From positions 62,001 to 126,000 of the forward strand of contig NZ_RDQF01000008.1 of NCBI RefSeq assembly GCF_004114425.1: 64,000 nt of DNA, read 5' to 3'. The notes under the pieces are model-generated. The model was not told the origin of the DNA and searched no databases. It saw only the letters and a list, made by a program, of their open reading frames with translations. How positions within the stretch are numbered: position 1 is the stretch's first letter; each line of letters opens with the position of its first letter. Origin of the DNA: Bradyrhizobium vignae. Lineage in GTDB: Bacteria; Pseudomonadota; Alphaproteobacteria; Rhizobiales; Xanthobacteraceae. The position numbers and the translations under genes are program-made. Positions 8,163 to 17,016 of the stretch are shown here, piece after piece.

Positions 8163-9338
8163 TCAGGGCTTCAGCACGACCTTGACGCAGGAATCGCGCT
8201 TGTCGCGGAACACCTGGTACATCTCCGGGCCTTGGGCGAGCGGGACGGTGTGGGTGATGACGAAGGACGGGTCGATCTCGCCCTCTTCGATGCGGCGGAG
8301 CAGGTCGTCGGTCCAGCGGTTGACGTGGGTCTGGCCGGTGCGCATCGTCAGGCCCTTGTTCATGAAGGCGCCCATCGGCATGTTGTCGGAGAGGCCGCTA
8401 TAGACGCCCGCGACGGAGATGATGCCGCCGGGCCGGCAGACATAGATCATCTCGCGCAGCACGTGCGGCCGGTCGCTTTCCAGCATCACCATCTGCTTGG
8501 CGCGGTCGAGCACGGTGTCTGGCCGGGACGGCATCACGTGAGCTTCCATGCCGGCGCAGTCGATGCACTTTTCCGGTCCCTTGCCGTCGGTGAGCTCGTT
8601 CAGACGCTCCACCACGCTCTCGGTCTCGAAGTTGATCGTGGTGGCACCGCCGGCTTCCGCCATGCTGAGCCGCTCGGGCAGGCAGTCGATCGCGATCACC
8701 TGGTTGGCGCCGAGCAGGATGGCGCTGCGGATCGCCATCTGCCCGACCGGACCACAGCCCCAGATCGCGACCGTGTCGGTCGGCTCGATGTCGCATTGCA
8801 CGGCGGCCTGCCAGCCGGTCGGGAAGATGTCGCTGAGGAACAGCAATTGCTCGTCGGGAATGCCTGGGGGCACCTTGATGTGGGTGGCGTCGGCAAAGGG
8901 TACGCGGAGATATTCGGCTTGGCCGCCGGGATAGCCACCGGTCAGATGCGTATAGCCAAACAAGCCGGCTGTCGTGTGCCCGAACACCTTATCGGCCAGA
9001 TGACGCTTGCGGTTGGTGGTTTCGCACACCGAATAATTGCCGCGCTTGCACTGTTCGCATTCGCCGCAAATGATCGTGAAGGGCACGACGATGCGGTCGC
9101 CCTTCCTGAGCTTGCCGTCGACGCCCGAGCCGACCTCGACCACTTCGCCCATGGTCTCGTGGCCCATGATGTCGCCGGGCAACATGCCCGGAATGAAATT
9201 GTGGAAGAGGTGCAGATCGGAGCCGCAGATGGCGCAGCTCGTGACCTTGATGATGGCGTCGCGTGGATCCTGGATCTCGGGGTCAGTGACGGTGTCGCAC
9301 CTTATGTCCTCCTTGCCGTGCCAGACCAGCGCCTTCAT
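8163..9338 (-). CDS. Zinc-dependent alcohol/formaldehyde dehydrogenase family protein
   Basis: This is a medium-chain dehydrogenase of 391 residues. The catalytic zinc ligands are visible (C38 in [10 protein letters not shown]60-E61 in GHETMGEV), as are four structural-zinc cysteines (C91, C94, C97, C105) and a Rossmann stretch ([11 protein letters not shown]). It most resembles the glutathione-independent formaldehyde dehydrogenase-like subgroup, with a long insert around residues 240-280, and should oxidise alcohols or aldehydes with NAD(P). The ATG at 9338 follows GGGAGGACG and is preferred over the upstream frame start. It heads an operon with a small membrane protein and a GH13 enzyme, and is divergent from an SDR gene. 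Confidence 0.9.
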   Translation of the reverse strand: MKALVWHGKEDIRCDTVTDPEIQDPRDAIIKVTSCAICGSDLHLFHNFIPGMLPGDIMGHETMGEVVEVGSGVDGKLRKGDRIVVPFTIICGECEQCKRGNYSVCETTNRKRHLADKVFGHTTAGLFGYTHLTGGYPGGQAEYLRVPFADATHIKVPPGIPDEQLLFLSDIFPTGWQAAVQCDIEPTDTVAIWGCGPVGQMAIRSAILLGANQVIAIDCLPERLSMAEAGGATTINFETESVVERLNELTDGKGPEKCIDCAGMEAHVMPSRPDTVLDRAKQMVMLESDRPHVLREMIYVCRPGGIISVAGVYSGLSDNMPMGAFMNKGLTMRTGQTHVNRWTDDLLRRIEEGEIDPSFVITHTVPLAQGPEMYQVFRDKRDSCVKVVLKP

Positions 9339-9433
9339 CGTCCGTCCTCCCGCTTGAATCACTTGGCATCTAAGTCCAGGAAGGAACGATGGTTGCTAAT
9401 CGCCCCGCGCAAATTCTTCGCACTGCGCAAATA

Positions 9434-9458
9434 GGAACGCGGGAGCAGGGCGGCGATT
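9434..9458 (+). promoter_or_regulatory. Weak EcfG-like site upstream of the SDR gene
   Basis: GGAAC is followed by 16 bases and GATT, 50 bases before the SDR start. The -35 half is perfect for sigma-EcfG, but the -10 half matches only in its last two bases. It is listed because similar sites precede several genes in this block. Confidence 0.2.
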
Positions 9459-9508
9459 GAGCGTCATCACCTCAATTCCCCAAGGGTCCAAATCCGAGGA
9501 TTTGCCGC

Positions 9509-10291
9509 ATGCCCGCCAATCAACTCGCCGTCGTCACAGGCGCCTCAACCGGTATCGGTCTGGAACTCGCCAGGTGCTGTGCGCAGGCAGGCTTCAACCT
9601 CGTCATCGCGGCGGACGAGGCCGCGATCGAGCAGGTGGCCGTCGATCTGCGCCGGCTCGGCGGCAGCGTCGAGCCGGTCGAGGCGGATCTCGCCACCACC
9701 GAGGGCGTGGACAAGCTCTGCGCCGCGCTCGGCGACCGGCCGATCGATGCGCTGCTGGCCAATGCCGGCATCGGCCTCGGCAAAGCCTTCCTCGACCAGG
9801 ACTTTGCCAGGGTGAAGCACCTCATCGACACCAACATCACAGGCACGCTGTATCTGATCCACCGCGTCGGCAATGAGATGCTCCGCCGCAATGCCGGCCG
9901 CATCCTGATCACCGGCTCGATCGCCGGCTTCATGCCGGGCAGTTTCCAGGCCGCCTACAATGCGAGTAAGGCGTTCCTGGATTCATTCTCGTTCGCGCTG
10001 CGCGAGGAGTTGCGCGACAGCGGTGTCACCGTCACCTGCCTGATGCCAGGTGCGACCGAAACCGAGTTCTTCCGCCGCGCCGACATGATGGATACCAAGG
10101 TCGGCACCGAGAAGAAGGACGGCGCCTACGGTGTCGCCAGGGCCGGCTTCGATGCGATGATGCGCGGCGACGCCGACATCGTCACCGGACTGAAGAACAA
10201 GATTCAGACCACGGTTGCGAGCGTCACGCCGAACGAGATGCTGGCCAGGCAGCATCGCAAGATGGCGGAGCCGGGCACCGCGAGGTCGTAG
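9509..10291 (+). CDS. Short-chain dehydrogenase/reductase (SDR)
   Basis: This is a classical SDR of 260 residues. It has the nucleotide-binding motif TGASTGIG near the start, NAG (residues about 87-89), a catalytic Ser in ITGSIAG, and the Y150-x3-K154 pair (YNASK). It should be a cytoplasmic NAD(P)-dependent oxidoreductase, substrate unknown. The C-terminal region (residues about 200-250) resembles the DltE/YqjQ-like group of SDRs. The gene is divergent from the alcohol dehydrogenase operon and has its own promoter region of 170 bases. Confidence 0.9.
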   Translation: MPANQLAVVTGASTGIGLELARCCAQAGFNLVIAADEAAIEQVAVDLRRLGGSVEPVEADLATTEGVDKLCAALGDRPIDALLANAGIGLGKAFLDQDFARVKHLIDTNITGTLYLIHRVGNEMLRRNAGRILITGSIAGFMPGSFQAAYNASKAFLDSFSFALREELRDSGVTVTCLMPGATETEFFRRADMMDTKVGTEKKDGAYGVARAGFDAMMRGDADIVTGLKNKIQTTVASVTPNEMLARQHRKMAEPGTARS

Positions 10292-10432
10292 AGCGACATC
10301 GTCGCAATTTCACGGAGTGGCGCGAACCGTGTTGCGGGCCGACAACAAAGGCGCCCGCCGATTCACATAGCCTAATGCACAGCGGCCCCGAAACCGTCAA
10401 ATTGTACGGGCTGAAACAAGAGGGGGGCTGCG

Positions 10433-10528
10433 ATGGCGATGGATCGCATCGAACAAGCCTTTGTCGCGACTGCGGTCACGGGTTTTCTCGTGATGATGGT
10501 GGCAATTGTCTGGATGATGATCAGCTGA
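10433..10528 (+). CDS. 31-residue single-span membrane peptide
   Basis: A short frame with a strong purine-rich ribosome site (AGAGGGGGG, about six bases before ATG) encodes 31 residues: a charged start (MAMDRIEQAF) and one hydrophobic helix (VATAVTGFLVMMVAIVWMM). It is too small for usual gene calling. Tiny single-helix proteins of this kind are common near stress genes in bradyrhizobia. Function unknown. Confidence 0.5.
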   Translation: MAMDRIEQAFVATAVTGFLVMMVAIVWMMIS

Positions 10529-10529
10529 A

Positions 10530-10628
10530 TTGGGGGAGCTTGCCGTCTTGCGCGTCGCGCTACCTTACGCCGCGATTGTCCTGTGCCTGGCGGTGACCGC
10601 CTGGCTTGCTGTCGCACATCTGTTCTGA
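10530..10628 (+). CDS. Possible second small membrane peptide (TTG start)
   Basis: One base after the previous stop, a TTG-initiated frame encodes about 32 residues with one strongly hydrophobic helix (VALPYAAIVLCLAVTAWLAV). It has no clear ribosome site and would depend on coupling to the upstream peptide. It may be spurious. Confidence 0.25.
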   Translation: MGELAVLRVALPYAAIVLCLAVTAWLAVAHLF

Positions 10629-10651
10629 TTCGATCGGCTGCGCGGCGCAGA

Positions 10652-10840
10652 TCAGCGGGCCTTCCCCGATTTGCGGTCCCGGCGCGGCGGCTTGCGGCGC
10701 TCTTCCTCCAGCTCATCGCGCAGGCGCTGGGCGCTCACGAGATGGTCGGTGCTGCGCAGCAGCGCCATGCCCTCGCGCACCAGCTCACGCGATTGGCTGA
10801 GCATCTGCTCATCGAGGGCGGTATCAGGTAGGTAGATCAT
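10652..10840 (-). CDS. Small charged hypothetical protein
   Basis: The 62-residue protein starts MIYLPDTALDEQMLSQSREL and ends in a highly basic tail (RRKPPRRDRKSGKAR). It is predicted mostly helical with Arg/Glu pairs. No family is recognised. It lies alone on the minus strand between the small membrane peptides and the lone receiver gene. The protein-like composition supports it as real. Confidence 0.5.
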   Translation of the reverse strand: MIYLPDTALDEQMLSQSRELVREGMALLRSTDHLVSAQRLRDELEEERRKPPRRDRKSGKAR

Positions 10841-10892
10841 TGAACGTCACACTCCACTGCGAGAAGTGGGGAAGGATGCGCTGCGTTGCGTG

Positions 10893-11297
10893 TCATGCCC
10901 GCCGATCGCCGATGAGTCCCGCCAGAGTCCGCGCCATGGCTGCGACATCGATCGGCTTTTCCCAGAGCGGCACGTCGTGGAATTCCGGCGCGATGCTGAT
11001 TCTGTCGTAGCCGGTGGTGAACACGAAGGGCACGCCGCGCGCCCTGAGTTCCCTGGCGACCGGAAAAATCAGCTCCGTCCGAATGTTGACGTCGAGCACG
11101 GCGCCGTCGAGTACGCCGGCCCCCTGCAGCATTGCCATCGCGTCCTCAATGTCCCCCACCGGACCTGCAACCTCGGCGCCCAGCTTTCGCAGCGCATGTC
11201 CGATGTCGTCTGCGAGAAAATATTCGTCTTCGACCACGAGGATACGGCGCCCAGTCAGGGGCGCGCGCTGACGAGACGATGCGTGAGAACTGGACAT
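10893..11297 (-). CDS. Stand-alone response regulator receiver protein
   Basis: The 134-residue protein is a single receiver domain: acidic pocket VVEDE (residues 21-25), phosphoacceptor D69 (VLDVN), Thr/Gly at TTG (94-96) and K114 (LWEKP). There is no output domain. The ATG at 11297 is preceded by GAGGGGATC. Single-domain receivers of this type often pair with HWE/HisKA_2 kinases, and one is encoded 1.7 kb away (13012-16182). It is divergent from the CheB-type methylesterase at 11385, which lacks its own receiver, so this protein may act in trans on that pathway. That pairing is inferred. Confidence 0.85.
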   Translation of the reverse strand: MSSSHASSRQRAPLTGRRILVVEDEYFLADDIGHALRKLGAEVAGPVGDIEDAMAMLQGAGVLDGAVLDVNIRTELIFPVARELRARGVPFVFTTGYDRISIAPEFHDVPLWEKPIDVAAMARTLAGLIGDRRA

Positions 11298-11328
11298 GAT
11301 CCCCTCCAGCAATCCCTCCAGGCGGATA

Positions 11329-11353
11329 GGAACATAAGACCGGGACCCACTTT
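11329..11353 (+). promoter_or_regulatory. Candidate sigma-EcfG promoter of the CheB-like gene
   Basis: GGAAC, 16 bases, then CTTT, ending 31 bases before the ATG at 11385. There is one mismatch to GGAAC-N16/17-CGTT, and the spacing is normal for a promoter. Confidence 0.35.
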
Positions 11354-11384
11354 GGTGCAAACGATGCAATCGAAGGTGGGTTCC

Positions 11385-12392
11385 ATGGGAAACCGCGACA
11401 TCATCGTGATCGGGGGCTCGGCCGGGGCGACCGCGCCGCTGAAGCAGATTTTGGGCCGTCTGCCTGCGGATTTGCCGGCTGCCGTCTTCGTCGTGCTGCA
11501 CATTCCGGCGCAGGGCATCGGCATCCTCTCGACGGTTGCCAGCAGTGCCGGCCCACTTCCGGTCCGGCAGGCCGAGAACGGCATGAAAATCGAGCCTGGT
11601 CACGTCTATCTGGGTGCGCCGGACCATCATTTGCTGCTCGCTGGAGATCGCGTTGTCCTCGGCCGAGGGCCGCGCGAGAACATGGTGCGGCCGGCGATCG
11701 ATGCCCTGTTCCGCTCTGCCGCCCTCTATCACGGCCCGCGCGTGGTCGGCGTGCTCCTCAGCGGCCTGTTGTCCGACGGCGCGGCCGGTCTCAACGCCAT
11801 CAAGCGCTGCGGCGGGATGGCCGTGGTGCAGGATCCCGCGGACGCAATCTCGGACGAGATGCCGCGGCGCGCAATGGAAGCGACTACAGTCGATCTCTGC
11901 GTTTCCGGCGCCACCATGGGCGACGTGCTGTCCGAGCTCGTCAGGGAGCCGGCCGGAGCCGCGCTGCCGGTCCCCCCCGAGATCAGGCTCGAGGTCGAGA
12001 TCGCGGCTGGGGAGCGTGTAGGCAGCGACAATCTCAGCGCAATTGCGGACCCTGTCGGGCTGACTTGCCCGGCCTGCGGCGGCGTGCTTTCGGAAGTCAA
12101 GGAAGCGCGACCGATGCGCTTCCGCTGCCAGGTGGGTCACGGCTTCACCGCCGATGCTCTCGCCAAGGAGCAGGAGGGGCGCGTCGACGAAGCCCTGCGC
12201 GTGGCGCTGCGCATCATCGAGGAGCGCGCGGAGCTGGTGCAGCGCATGGCAGCCGACGGCCGGCGCAGCGGCCGGGCTGCCGTCGCCGAGATGTACGAGG
12301 CTCGGGCACGCGAATATCGCGAATATGCCAACATGATCCGGCGCGTTGTGCTAAAGTCCCTTGATCCTCCCGTGGGCAAACCGGAGGCCTGA
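11385..12392 (+). CDS. CheB-type methylesterase without receiver, with C-terminal Cys/His motif
   Basis: The first 190 residues form a CheB methylesterase domain with the Ser (IGGSAGAT), His (VLHIPAQG) and Asp (SGLLSDGAAG) of the catalytic triad. The usual N-terminal receiver domain is absent. The C-terminal part contains CPACGG (C228, C231) and FRCQVGH (C248, H252), which could bind zinc, followed by a long helical segment (about residues 260-320). CheB enzymes demethylate chemoreceptor glutamates, but receiver-less forms like this occur with non-chemotaxis stress kinases. ATG 11385 is chosen because AAGGTGGG precedes it; an ATG 21 bases upstream is in frame. A receiver gene lies divergently next to it. 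Confidence 0.85.
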   Translation: MGNRDIIVIGGSAGATAPLKQILGRLPADLPAAVFVVLHIPAQGIGILSTVASSAGPLPVRQAENGMKIEPGHVYLGAPDHHLLLAGDRVVLGRGPRENMVRPAIDALFRSAALYHGPRVVGVLLSGLLSDGAAGLNAIKRCGGMAVVQDPADAISDEMPRRAMEATTVDLCVSGATMGDVLSELVREPAGAALPVPPEIRLEVEIAAGERVGSDNLSAIADPVGLTCPACGGVLSEVKEARPMRFRCQVGHGFTADALAKEQEGRVDEALRVALRIIEERAELVQRMAADGRRSGRAAVAEMYEARAREYREYANMIRRVVLKSLDPPVGKPEA

Positions 12393-12402
12393 AGGCTCTG
12401 CC

Positions 12403-12669
12403 ATGGCCATCTCCCTTGCCGAACGCACCGCGCAACTCAACATCGAGCAGAGCCTCCTGGTGAAGGCCGATAGAGACATCGAGGAGGGCTGGAGGCGCAT
12501 CCGCGATCAGGAGGATCGGGTGCGCGAGCTGATGGCGGGCGGACACGACACGCGCCAGGCGGAACGACTGGTCAGCCTACTCAGGCAGACCCTGGTGGAA
12601 TGGGAGCGCCACCGCGTTTTGATCGAGCAGCGGGTCGAGTATCTCCGGCAGGAGGTCGCGGCGGGGTAG
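12403..12669 (+). CDS. Small coiled-coil hypothetical protein
   Basis: The 88-residue protein is almost entirely charged and helical (for example DRDIEEGWRRIRDQEDRVRE), with leucines spaced for a coiled coil around residues 10-80. It starts 10 bases after the CheB-like gene on the same strand, so it is probably co-transcribed. Similar small proteins are common in bradyrhizobia, but I know of no function. Its last 89 bases overlap a minus-strand frame. Confidence 0.65.
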   Translation: MAISLAERTAQLNIEQSLLVKADRDIEEGWRRIRDQEDRVRELMAGGHDTRQAERLVSLLRQTLVEWERHRVLIEQRVEYLRQEVAAG

Positions 12670-12841
12670 TTGGGGAAAGGACGGCAGCTCTCCTGAACTC
12701 CGCGCTGAGCTCGAACATGGTATCGAGCTGACGCTCCGTATACCGGCGCCAGCGCTCGTTCTCGGCCAGCAAGCGGCGGGCTTCCGCGGTCGCACGCTCG
12801 GCCCGCCTGATCAGGCCGGCGAGCTCCTCGGAGATGGGCAT
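12581..12841 (-). CDS. Small hypothetical protein, tail-to-tail overlap
   Basis: The 86-residue protein has a helical, acidic/basic N-terminal half (SEELAGLIRRAERATAEARR and on to residue 55) and a Pro/Arg-rich C-terminus. The ATG at 12841 is preferred over the longer frame start at 12895. The last 89 bases overlap the plus-strand gene ending at 12669, so the Pro/Arg tail may simply be the shadow of that gene. The protein-like N-terminal half supports it as real. Confidence 0.45.
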   Translation of the reverse strand: MPISEELAGLIRRAERATAEARRLLAENERWRRYTERQLDTMFELSAEFRRAAVLSPTTPPRPPAGDTRPAARSKRGGAPIPPGSA

Positions 12842-13011
12842 CGCGGGTTCCTTCGCAGTGCTGGCGAGCATGGACCTTTCGGCCGGAGCTGACAACGCTG
12901 AACGCTTCGGGACATTTTTGCGTTTGATCTATTGGGATAATATTGATTTCTGTTATTTGCAGGAGCCGGGCGCCTGTTGGTCCCGGCGAGCGAACGAGAG
13001 CCATCAGAGCC

Positions 13012-16000
13012 ATGCATGACGTCGGCGACCAGCCGGTCCAAGGAGAGCGCCAGATCAAGACTCCGCTGATCATAGGAGTGGGCGCCTCGCCCGGTGCGCT
13101 GGACAGCATCGAGCGCTTCTTTGCCAAGCTGAGCTTAGGCGCCGATCAGGCCATCGTGCTGGCGCTTCAGCACCACGAGAGTTTTGACGAGCAACGGCTG
13201 CGCGGAATCGTGCGTGCGTCCAATGGCGGCAAGGTCGCCGATATCGGCGACGGCCACGCGATCGAAGGCGGCATGGTCTATCTGTGCCCGCCGGCGATGA
13301 TTACCACGATCCAGAACAACCGGTTCGCGATTCGCAAGGCCGAACAGGCGCCCGGCGAGCGGGCCACGATCGACAGCTTCCTGGTCTCGCTGGCCGAGGA
13401 ACGCTCCGAGCAATCGATCGGCGTCATTCTTGCCGGCACCGGCGGTGACGGCACGCTCGGCACGGCGACGCTCAAAGATCACGGCGGCCTCGCCATCGCC
13501 GAAAGGGTAGCGAGCCAGGACGAGGCTGAGCATCTGCGCAACGGCAACACGCCCGCCGCCATCGCCGACTATGTGCTGCCGCCGGAAGATATTCCCGAGC
13601 ACATCCAGGTCTATGCCCGTCATCTCAGGCGTCTGGAAGAGAAGCAGGGCTTCGATGAGGTGCTCGCAGCGGCCGCGTCGTCGCTGTCGCGCATTGCCGA
13701 CATCCTGCGCAACAAGACCGGCAATGATTTCCACGGCTACAAGCAGAACACCTTCCTGCGCCGCGTGCAGCGGCGCATGCAAGTGGTCCAGATCGATGAC
13801 ATCGCTGCCTATGTCGATTACTTGCGGAACGACAAGGACGAGGCCCAGCACCTCTTCAATGATCTCTTGATCGGGGTCACCGAATTCTTCCGCGACAAAC
13901 GCGAATTCGAGGTGCTGGAGACCCAAGTCATCCCGAAGATCTTCGAGGGCAAGGGTGCGGGGCAGCAGGTGCGCGTCTGGGTGCTCGGCTGCGCCACCGG
14001 CGAGGAGGCCTATTCGATCGGCATCCTCCTGCGCGAGCATATGGCGCGGATGGAATCCGCGCCGCAGGTGCAGATCTTCGCCACCGACATCGACGGACGG
14101 GCGCTGGCGACCGCACGGGTGGGGCGCTACCGTACCAATATCGAGGCAGAGGTGACGAGCGAGCGCCTGGCGCGCTGGTTCGTGCGCGAGGGCGACACCT
14201 ATTGCGTGGTGAAGGAGCTGCGCGAGATGTGCATCTTCTCGCAGCACAACGTCATCAAGGACGCGCCGTTCTCCAAGCTCGACCTCGTCTCCTGCCGCAA
14301 TCTGCTGATCTATCTCAATGCCGAGCTGCAGAACCGGGTGATCCCGCTGTTCCACTTCGCGTTGCTGCCGGACCGCTATCTGTTTCTCGGAAATTCCGAG
14401 AACGTGACGCGGCACCCGAAGCTGTTCGCGCCGGTCGACCGACGGGCGCGCATCTTCAAGAAGCTGGAAACCGGAACGCGGCTGCCGCCGGAATTTCCGA
14501 TCACGACGGTGGCGGGCAGGGTGCCGGCCGAAGTGCCGGCGCCGCGCTCGTTCGGTCCCGACGTCGGGCTGGAGCGGCGCGCCCAGCGCATCGCAGAGCG
14601 CTATGCGCCGGCCTACGTCATCACCGATGACAATTTCCAGATTTTGCACTTCTCGGGGCGCACCGGCCGCTATATCGAGCCGACGGCGGGTGCCGCCTCG
14701 CTCGACCTGCTTCAGCTCGTGCACCGCGATCTGCGCCTCGAACTGCGCACCGCGCTCAGCCGCGCTGTCGAGACCAACGAGCCCGTCCATGCCGAGCAGG
14801 TGCAACTCGGGGTGAACGGTCACCGTGTCGTGGTCGACATCACGGTCGAGCCGGTCCAGGACGGCGCGGGCGGTCACCGAAATTTCGTCGTGCTGTTCAA
14901 GGACGGCCCGGTCCGAATGATCGAGGCCGATCAGGGCAACCCCAACGCGCTGGTACGCACTGAGCATGTCGAGCGCCTCGAAACCGATCTGCGCGCCACG
15001 CGCGAGCGCCTTCAGGCGACCATCGAGGAACTGGAGAGCACCAACGAGGAGCTGAAATCCTCGAACGAGGAATACCAGTCGCTCAACGAGGAGCTTCAGT
15101 CGGCTAACGAGGAGCTGGAGACCTCGCGTGAGGAATTGCAGTCGGTCAACGAGGAGCTGACCACCGTCAACGGCGAGCTGGCCCACCGTGTTCAGGAATT
15201 GACGCGCGCCACCAGCGACCTCAAGAATTTCCTCGAGAGCACGCAGATCGCGACTGTATTCCTCGACAATGATTTGCGCGTGATGAACTTCACGCCCGCG
15301 ATCACGCACCTGCTGCATCTCGTCGAAACCGATACGGGCCGGCCGATCAGCCATATCAAGGCGCGCATCCCGATCGAGGAGCTCTATGACGACGTCCGCC
15401 GCGTGCTGCGCACGCTGGCGAGCGTCGAGCGCGAGCTGACCGCGCCTGACAGCGGCACCCGTTACATCGTGCGTATCCTGCCTTACCGCAGCATCGACAA
15501 TTTCATCGCGGGCGTCGTCATCACCTTCATTGACGTCACCGCGATCACTCGCGCCGAGGAGCGCCAGCGCCTGCTGCTGGCCGAGCTCCAGCACCGCGTT
15601 CGCAACACGCTCGGTGTGGTGCGGTCGATCGCCCGCCGCTCGGCGGAAACGAGCTCTACCGTGGAGGAATACGCCTCTCATCTCGATGGTCGTCTCAACG
15701 CTTTTGCCCGCACCCAGGCGCTGGTGACCCGAGATCCCGAAGGCGGCGTCGATCTCGAATATCTCGTGATCGAGGAGCTGCTTGCCTACGATGCCCGCGA
15801 AGGCGAGCAGATGCGGGTCTCCGGGCCGACGGTGCGCTTCCAGCCCAAGGCGGCGGAAACCTTCGCACTCGCGATCCACGAGCTCGCGACCAATGCGCTC
15901 AAATACGGCGCCCTGAGCCAGCCGACCGGTCACATTGAAGTGACCTGGCGCGTCGATGAGAGCGTTGAGCCCGCGGAGCTGGTGTTCGAATGGCGGGAGC

Positions 16001-16182
16001 GCGGCGGGCCGCCCGTGACCCCGAGGCCTCGAAAAGGATTTGGTACCGATCTTCTGGAGCGTACGCTGGCATTCGAGTTCAAGGGCCAAACCAAGATGAT
16101 ATTCAACCCTGCGGGGCTGCAATGCACAATCACCGTCCCGCTGAGCAAGCGCGCCTTCCACACACCCGTGGTGGCGGCCTGA
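13012..16182 (+). CDS. CheB-CheR-PAS-HWE sensor kinase fusion
   Basis: This 1056-residue multidomain signalling protein has an N-terminal CheB methylesterase (residues about 20-200) with Ser (GVGASPGA), His (ALQHHES) and Asp (AGTGGDG) present. CheR methyltransferase follows (about 215-480; SAM motif VLGCATGEEAYS; SCRNLLIYL). A PAS-like region, a long coiled coil of repeated NEEL units (about 660-740) and a second PAS-like domain (about 750-850) come next. The C-terminal HWE/HisKA_2 kinase has the phosphorylatable His in LQHRVRNTLGV and the N box HELATNALKYG. Such proteins have lost or remodelled chemotaxis roles and signal stress or light. The stop overlaps the ATG of a Crp-type regulator by one base (TGATG). 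AT-rich DNA at about 12910-12960 probably holds its promoter. Confidence 0.92.
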   Translation: MHDVGDQPVQGERQIKTPLIIGVGASPGALDSIERFFAKLSLGADQAIVLALQHHESFDEQRLRGIVRASNGGKVADIGDGHAIEGGMVYLCPPAMITTIQNNRFAIRKAEQAPGERATIDSFLVSLAEERSEQSIGVILAGTGGDGTLGTATLKDHGGLAIAERVASQDEAEHLRNGNTPAAIADYVLPPEDIPEHIQVYARHLRRLEEKQGFDEVLAAAASSLSRIADILRNKTGNDFHGYKQNTFLRRVQRRMQVVQIDDIAAYVDYLRNDKDEAQHLFNDLLIGVTEFFRDKREFEVLETQVIPKIFEGKGAGQQVRVWVLGCATGEEAYSIGILLREHMARMESAPQVQIFATDIDGRALATARVGRYRTNIEAEVTSERLARWFVREGDTYCVVKELREMCIFSQHNVIKDAPFSKLDLVSCRNLLIYLNAELQNRVIPLFHFALLPDRYLFLGNSENVTRHPKLFAPVDRRARIFKKLETGTRLPPEFPITTVAGRVPAEVPAPRSFGPDVGLERRAQRIAERYAPAYVITDDNFQILHFSGRTGRYIEPTAGAASLDLLQLVHRDLRLELRTALSRAVETNEPVHAEQVQLGVNGHRVVVDITVEPVQDGAGGHRNFVVLFKDGPVRMIEADQGNPNALVRTEHVERLETDLRATRERLQATIEELESTNEELKSSNEEYQSLNEELQSANEELETSREELQSVNEELTTVNGELAHRVQELTRATSDLKNFLESTQIATVFLDNDLRVMNFTPAITHLLHLVETDTGRPISHIKARIPIEELYDDVRRVLRTLASVERELTAPDSGTRYIVRILPYRSIDNFIAGVVITFIDVTAITRAEERQRLLLAELQHRVRNTLGVVRSIARRSAETSSTVEEYASHLDGRLNAFARTQALVTRDPEGGVDLEYLVIEELLAYDAREGEQMRVSGPTVRFQPKAAETFALAIHELATNALKYGALSQPTGHIEVTWRVDESVEPAELVFEWRERGGPPVTPRPRKGFGTDLLERTLAFEFKGQTKMIFNPAGLQCTITVPLSKRAFHTPVVAA

Positions 16183-16928
16183 TGCCGTTGTCGACGGTCG
16201 ATCGCAGCGCATTGCAGCCGGTCATTCGCCGGCTGAGCGCGCTGAGGCCGTTGTCGACCGAGGCCCGCGCATCGCTCGAATATGCCATGCTCGAAGGCCT
16301 CCAACGTGCCGGAGCGGGCGAGGACCTGATCTCCGAGGGCGACCCTGTCGATAGCGTCCGCGTCGTCCTGTCCGGCTGGCTCTGTCGCTACAAGACGCTC
16401 GAGGATGGGCGACGCCAAATCGTCAATTTCATCTTCCCGGGCGAGAGTTGCGATGCGCATGCGTTCCTGCTCCCGGTGATGGATCATTCCATCGCGACGA
16501 TGACGCCTGTGGTCTACAGCGAGATCAAGCGCGCGCGCTTCGAGAGCCTGATGGCAGGCGACCGTTCGCTCGCGGAGGCGTTCTGGTGCGAGACCCTCGT
16601 CAACATCGCCATTCAACGCGAATGGGCGATCAATCTCGGCCGTCGCGTGGCGGTTGAGCGCGTCGCCCATCTGTTCTGCGAAACGTTCGAGCGGCTTCGC
16701 GTCGTGGGGATGGTCGACGGCAATTCCTGCGTCATGCCGGTGACGCAAATGGATCTCGCGGATGCCACGGGCTTGTCCGTCGTTCACCTCAATCGGACTC
16801 TTCAGGAGCTGCGCGCGTCGGGGCTCATCATCCTGCGCGAGCGGATGCTGACCATCCCAGACCTCGATGCGCTCAAGAACGCGGCGCTATACTCGCCGAG
16901 CTATCTGCAGCTCTATCGAGGAGACTGA
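16182..16928 (+). CDS. Crp/Fnr family transcriptional regulator
   Basis: The 248-residue protein has an N-terminal cyclic-nucleotide-binding-like beta barrel (about 20-140, including IVNFIFPGESCDAH) and a C-terminal winged helix (about 165-235) with recognition region LADATGLSVVHLNRTL. No Fnr-type cysteine cluster is present, so an iron-sulfur oxygen sensor is unlikely. The ATG at 16182 uses the last base of the kinase stop codon, so translation is coupled to the CheB-CheR-HWE kinase. Coupling suggests the regulator is the transcriptional output or a feedback element of that kinase. The target genes are unknown. Confidence 0.9.
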   Translation: MPLSTVDRSALQPVIRRLSALRPLSTEARASLEYAMLEGLQRAGAGEDLISEGDPVDSVRVVLSGWLCRYKTLEDGRRQIVNFIFPGESCDAHAFLLPVMDHSIATMTPVVYSEIKRARFESLMAGDRSLAEAFWCETLVNIAIQREWAINLGRRVAVERVAHLFCETFERLRVVGMVDGNSCVMPVTQMDLADATGLSVVHLNRTLQELRASGLIILRERMLTIPDLDALKNAALYSPSYLQLYRGD

Positions 16929-17016
16929 AGCGACGCGATGAAGCCGGCCTTCGTTATCGGGACCCGCTTCGTCGGTGACATCCCGCCGGAACGTCGCCGG
17001 AGCGGCCCCCTTGCGA

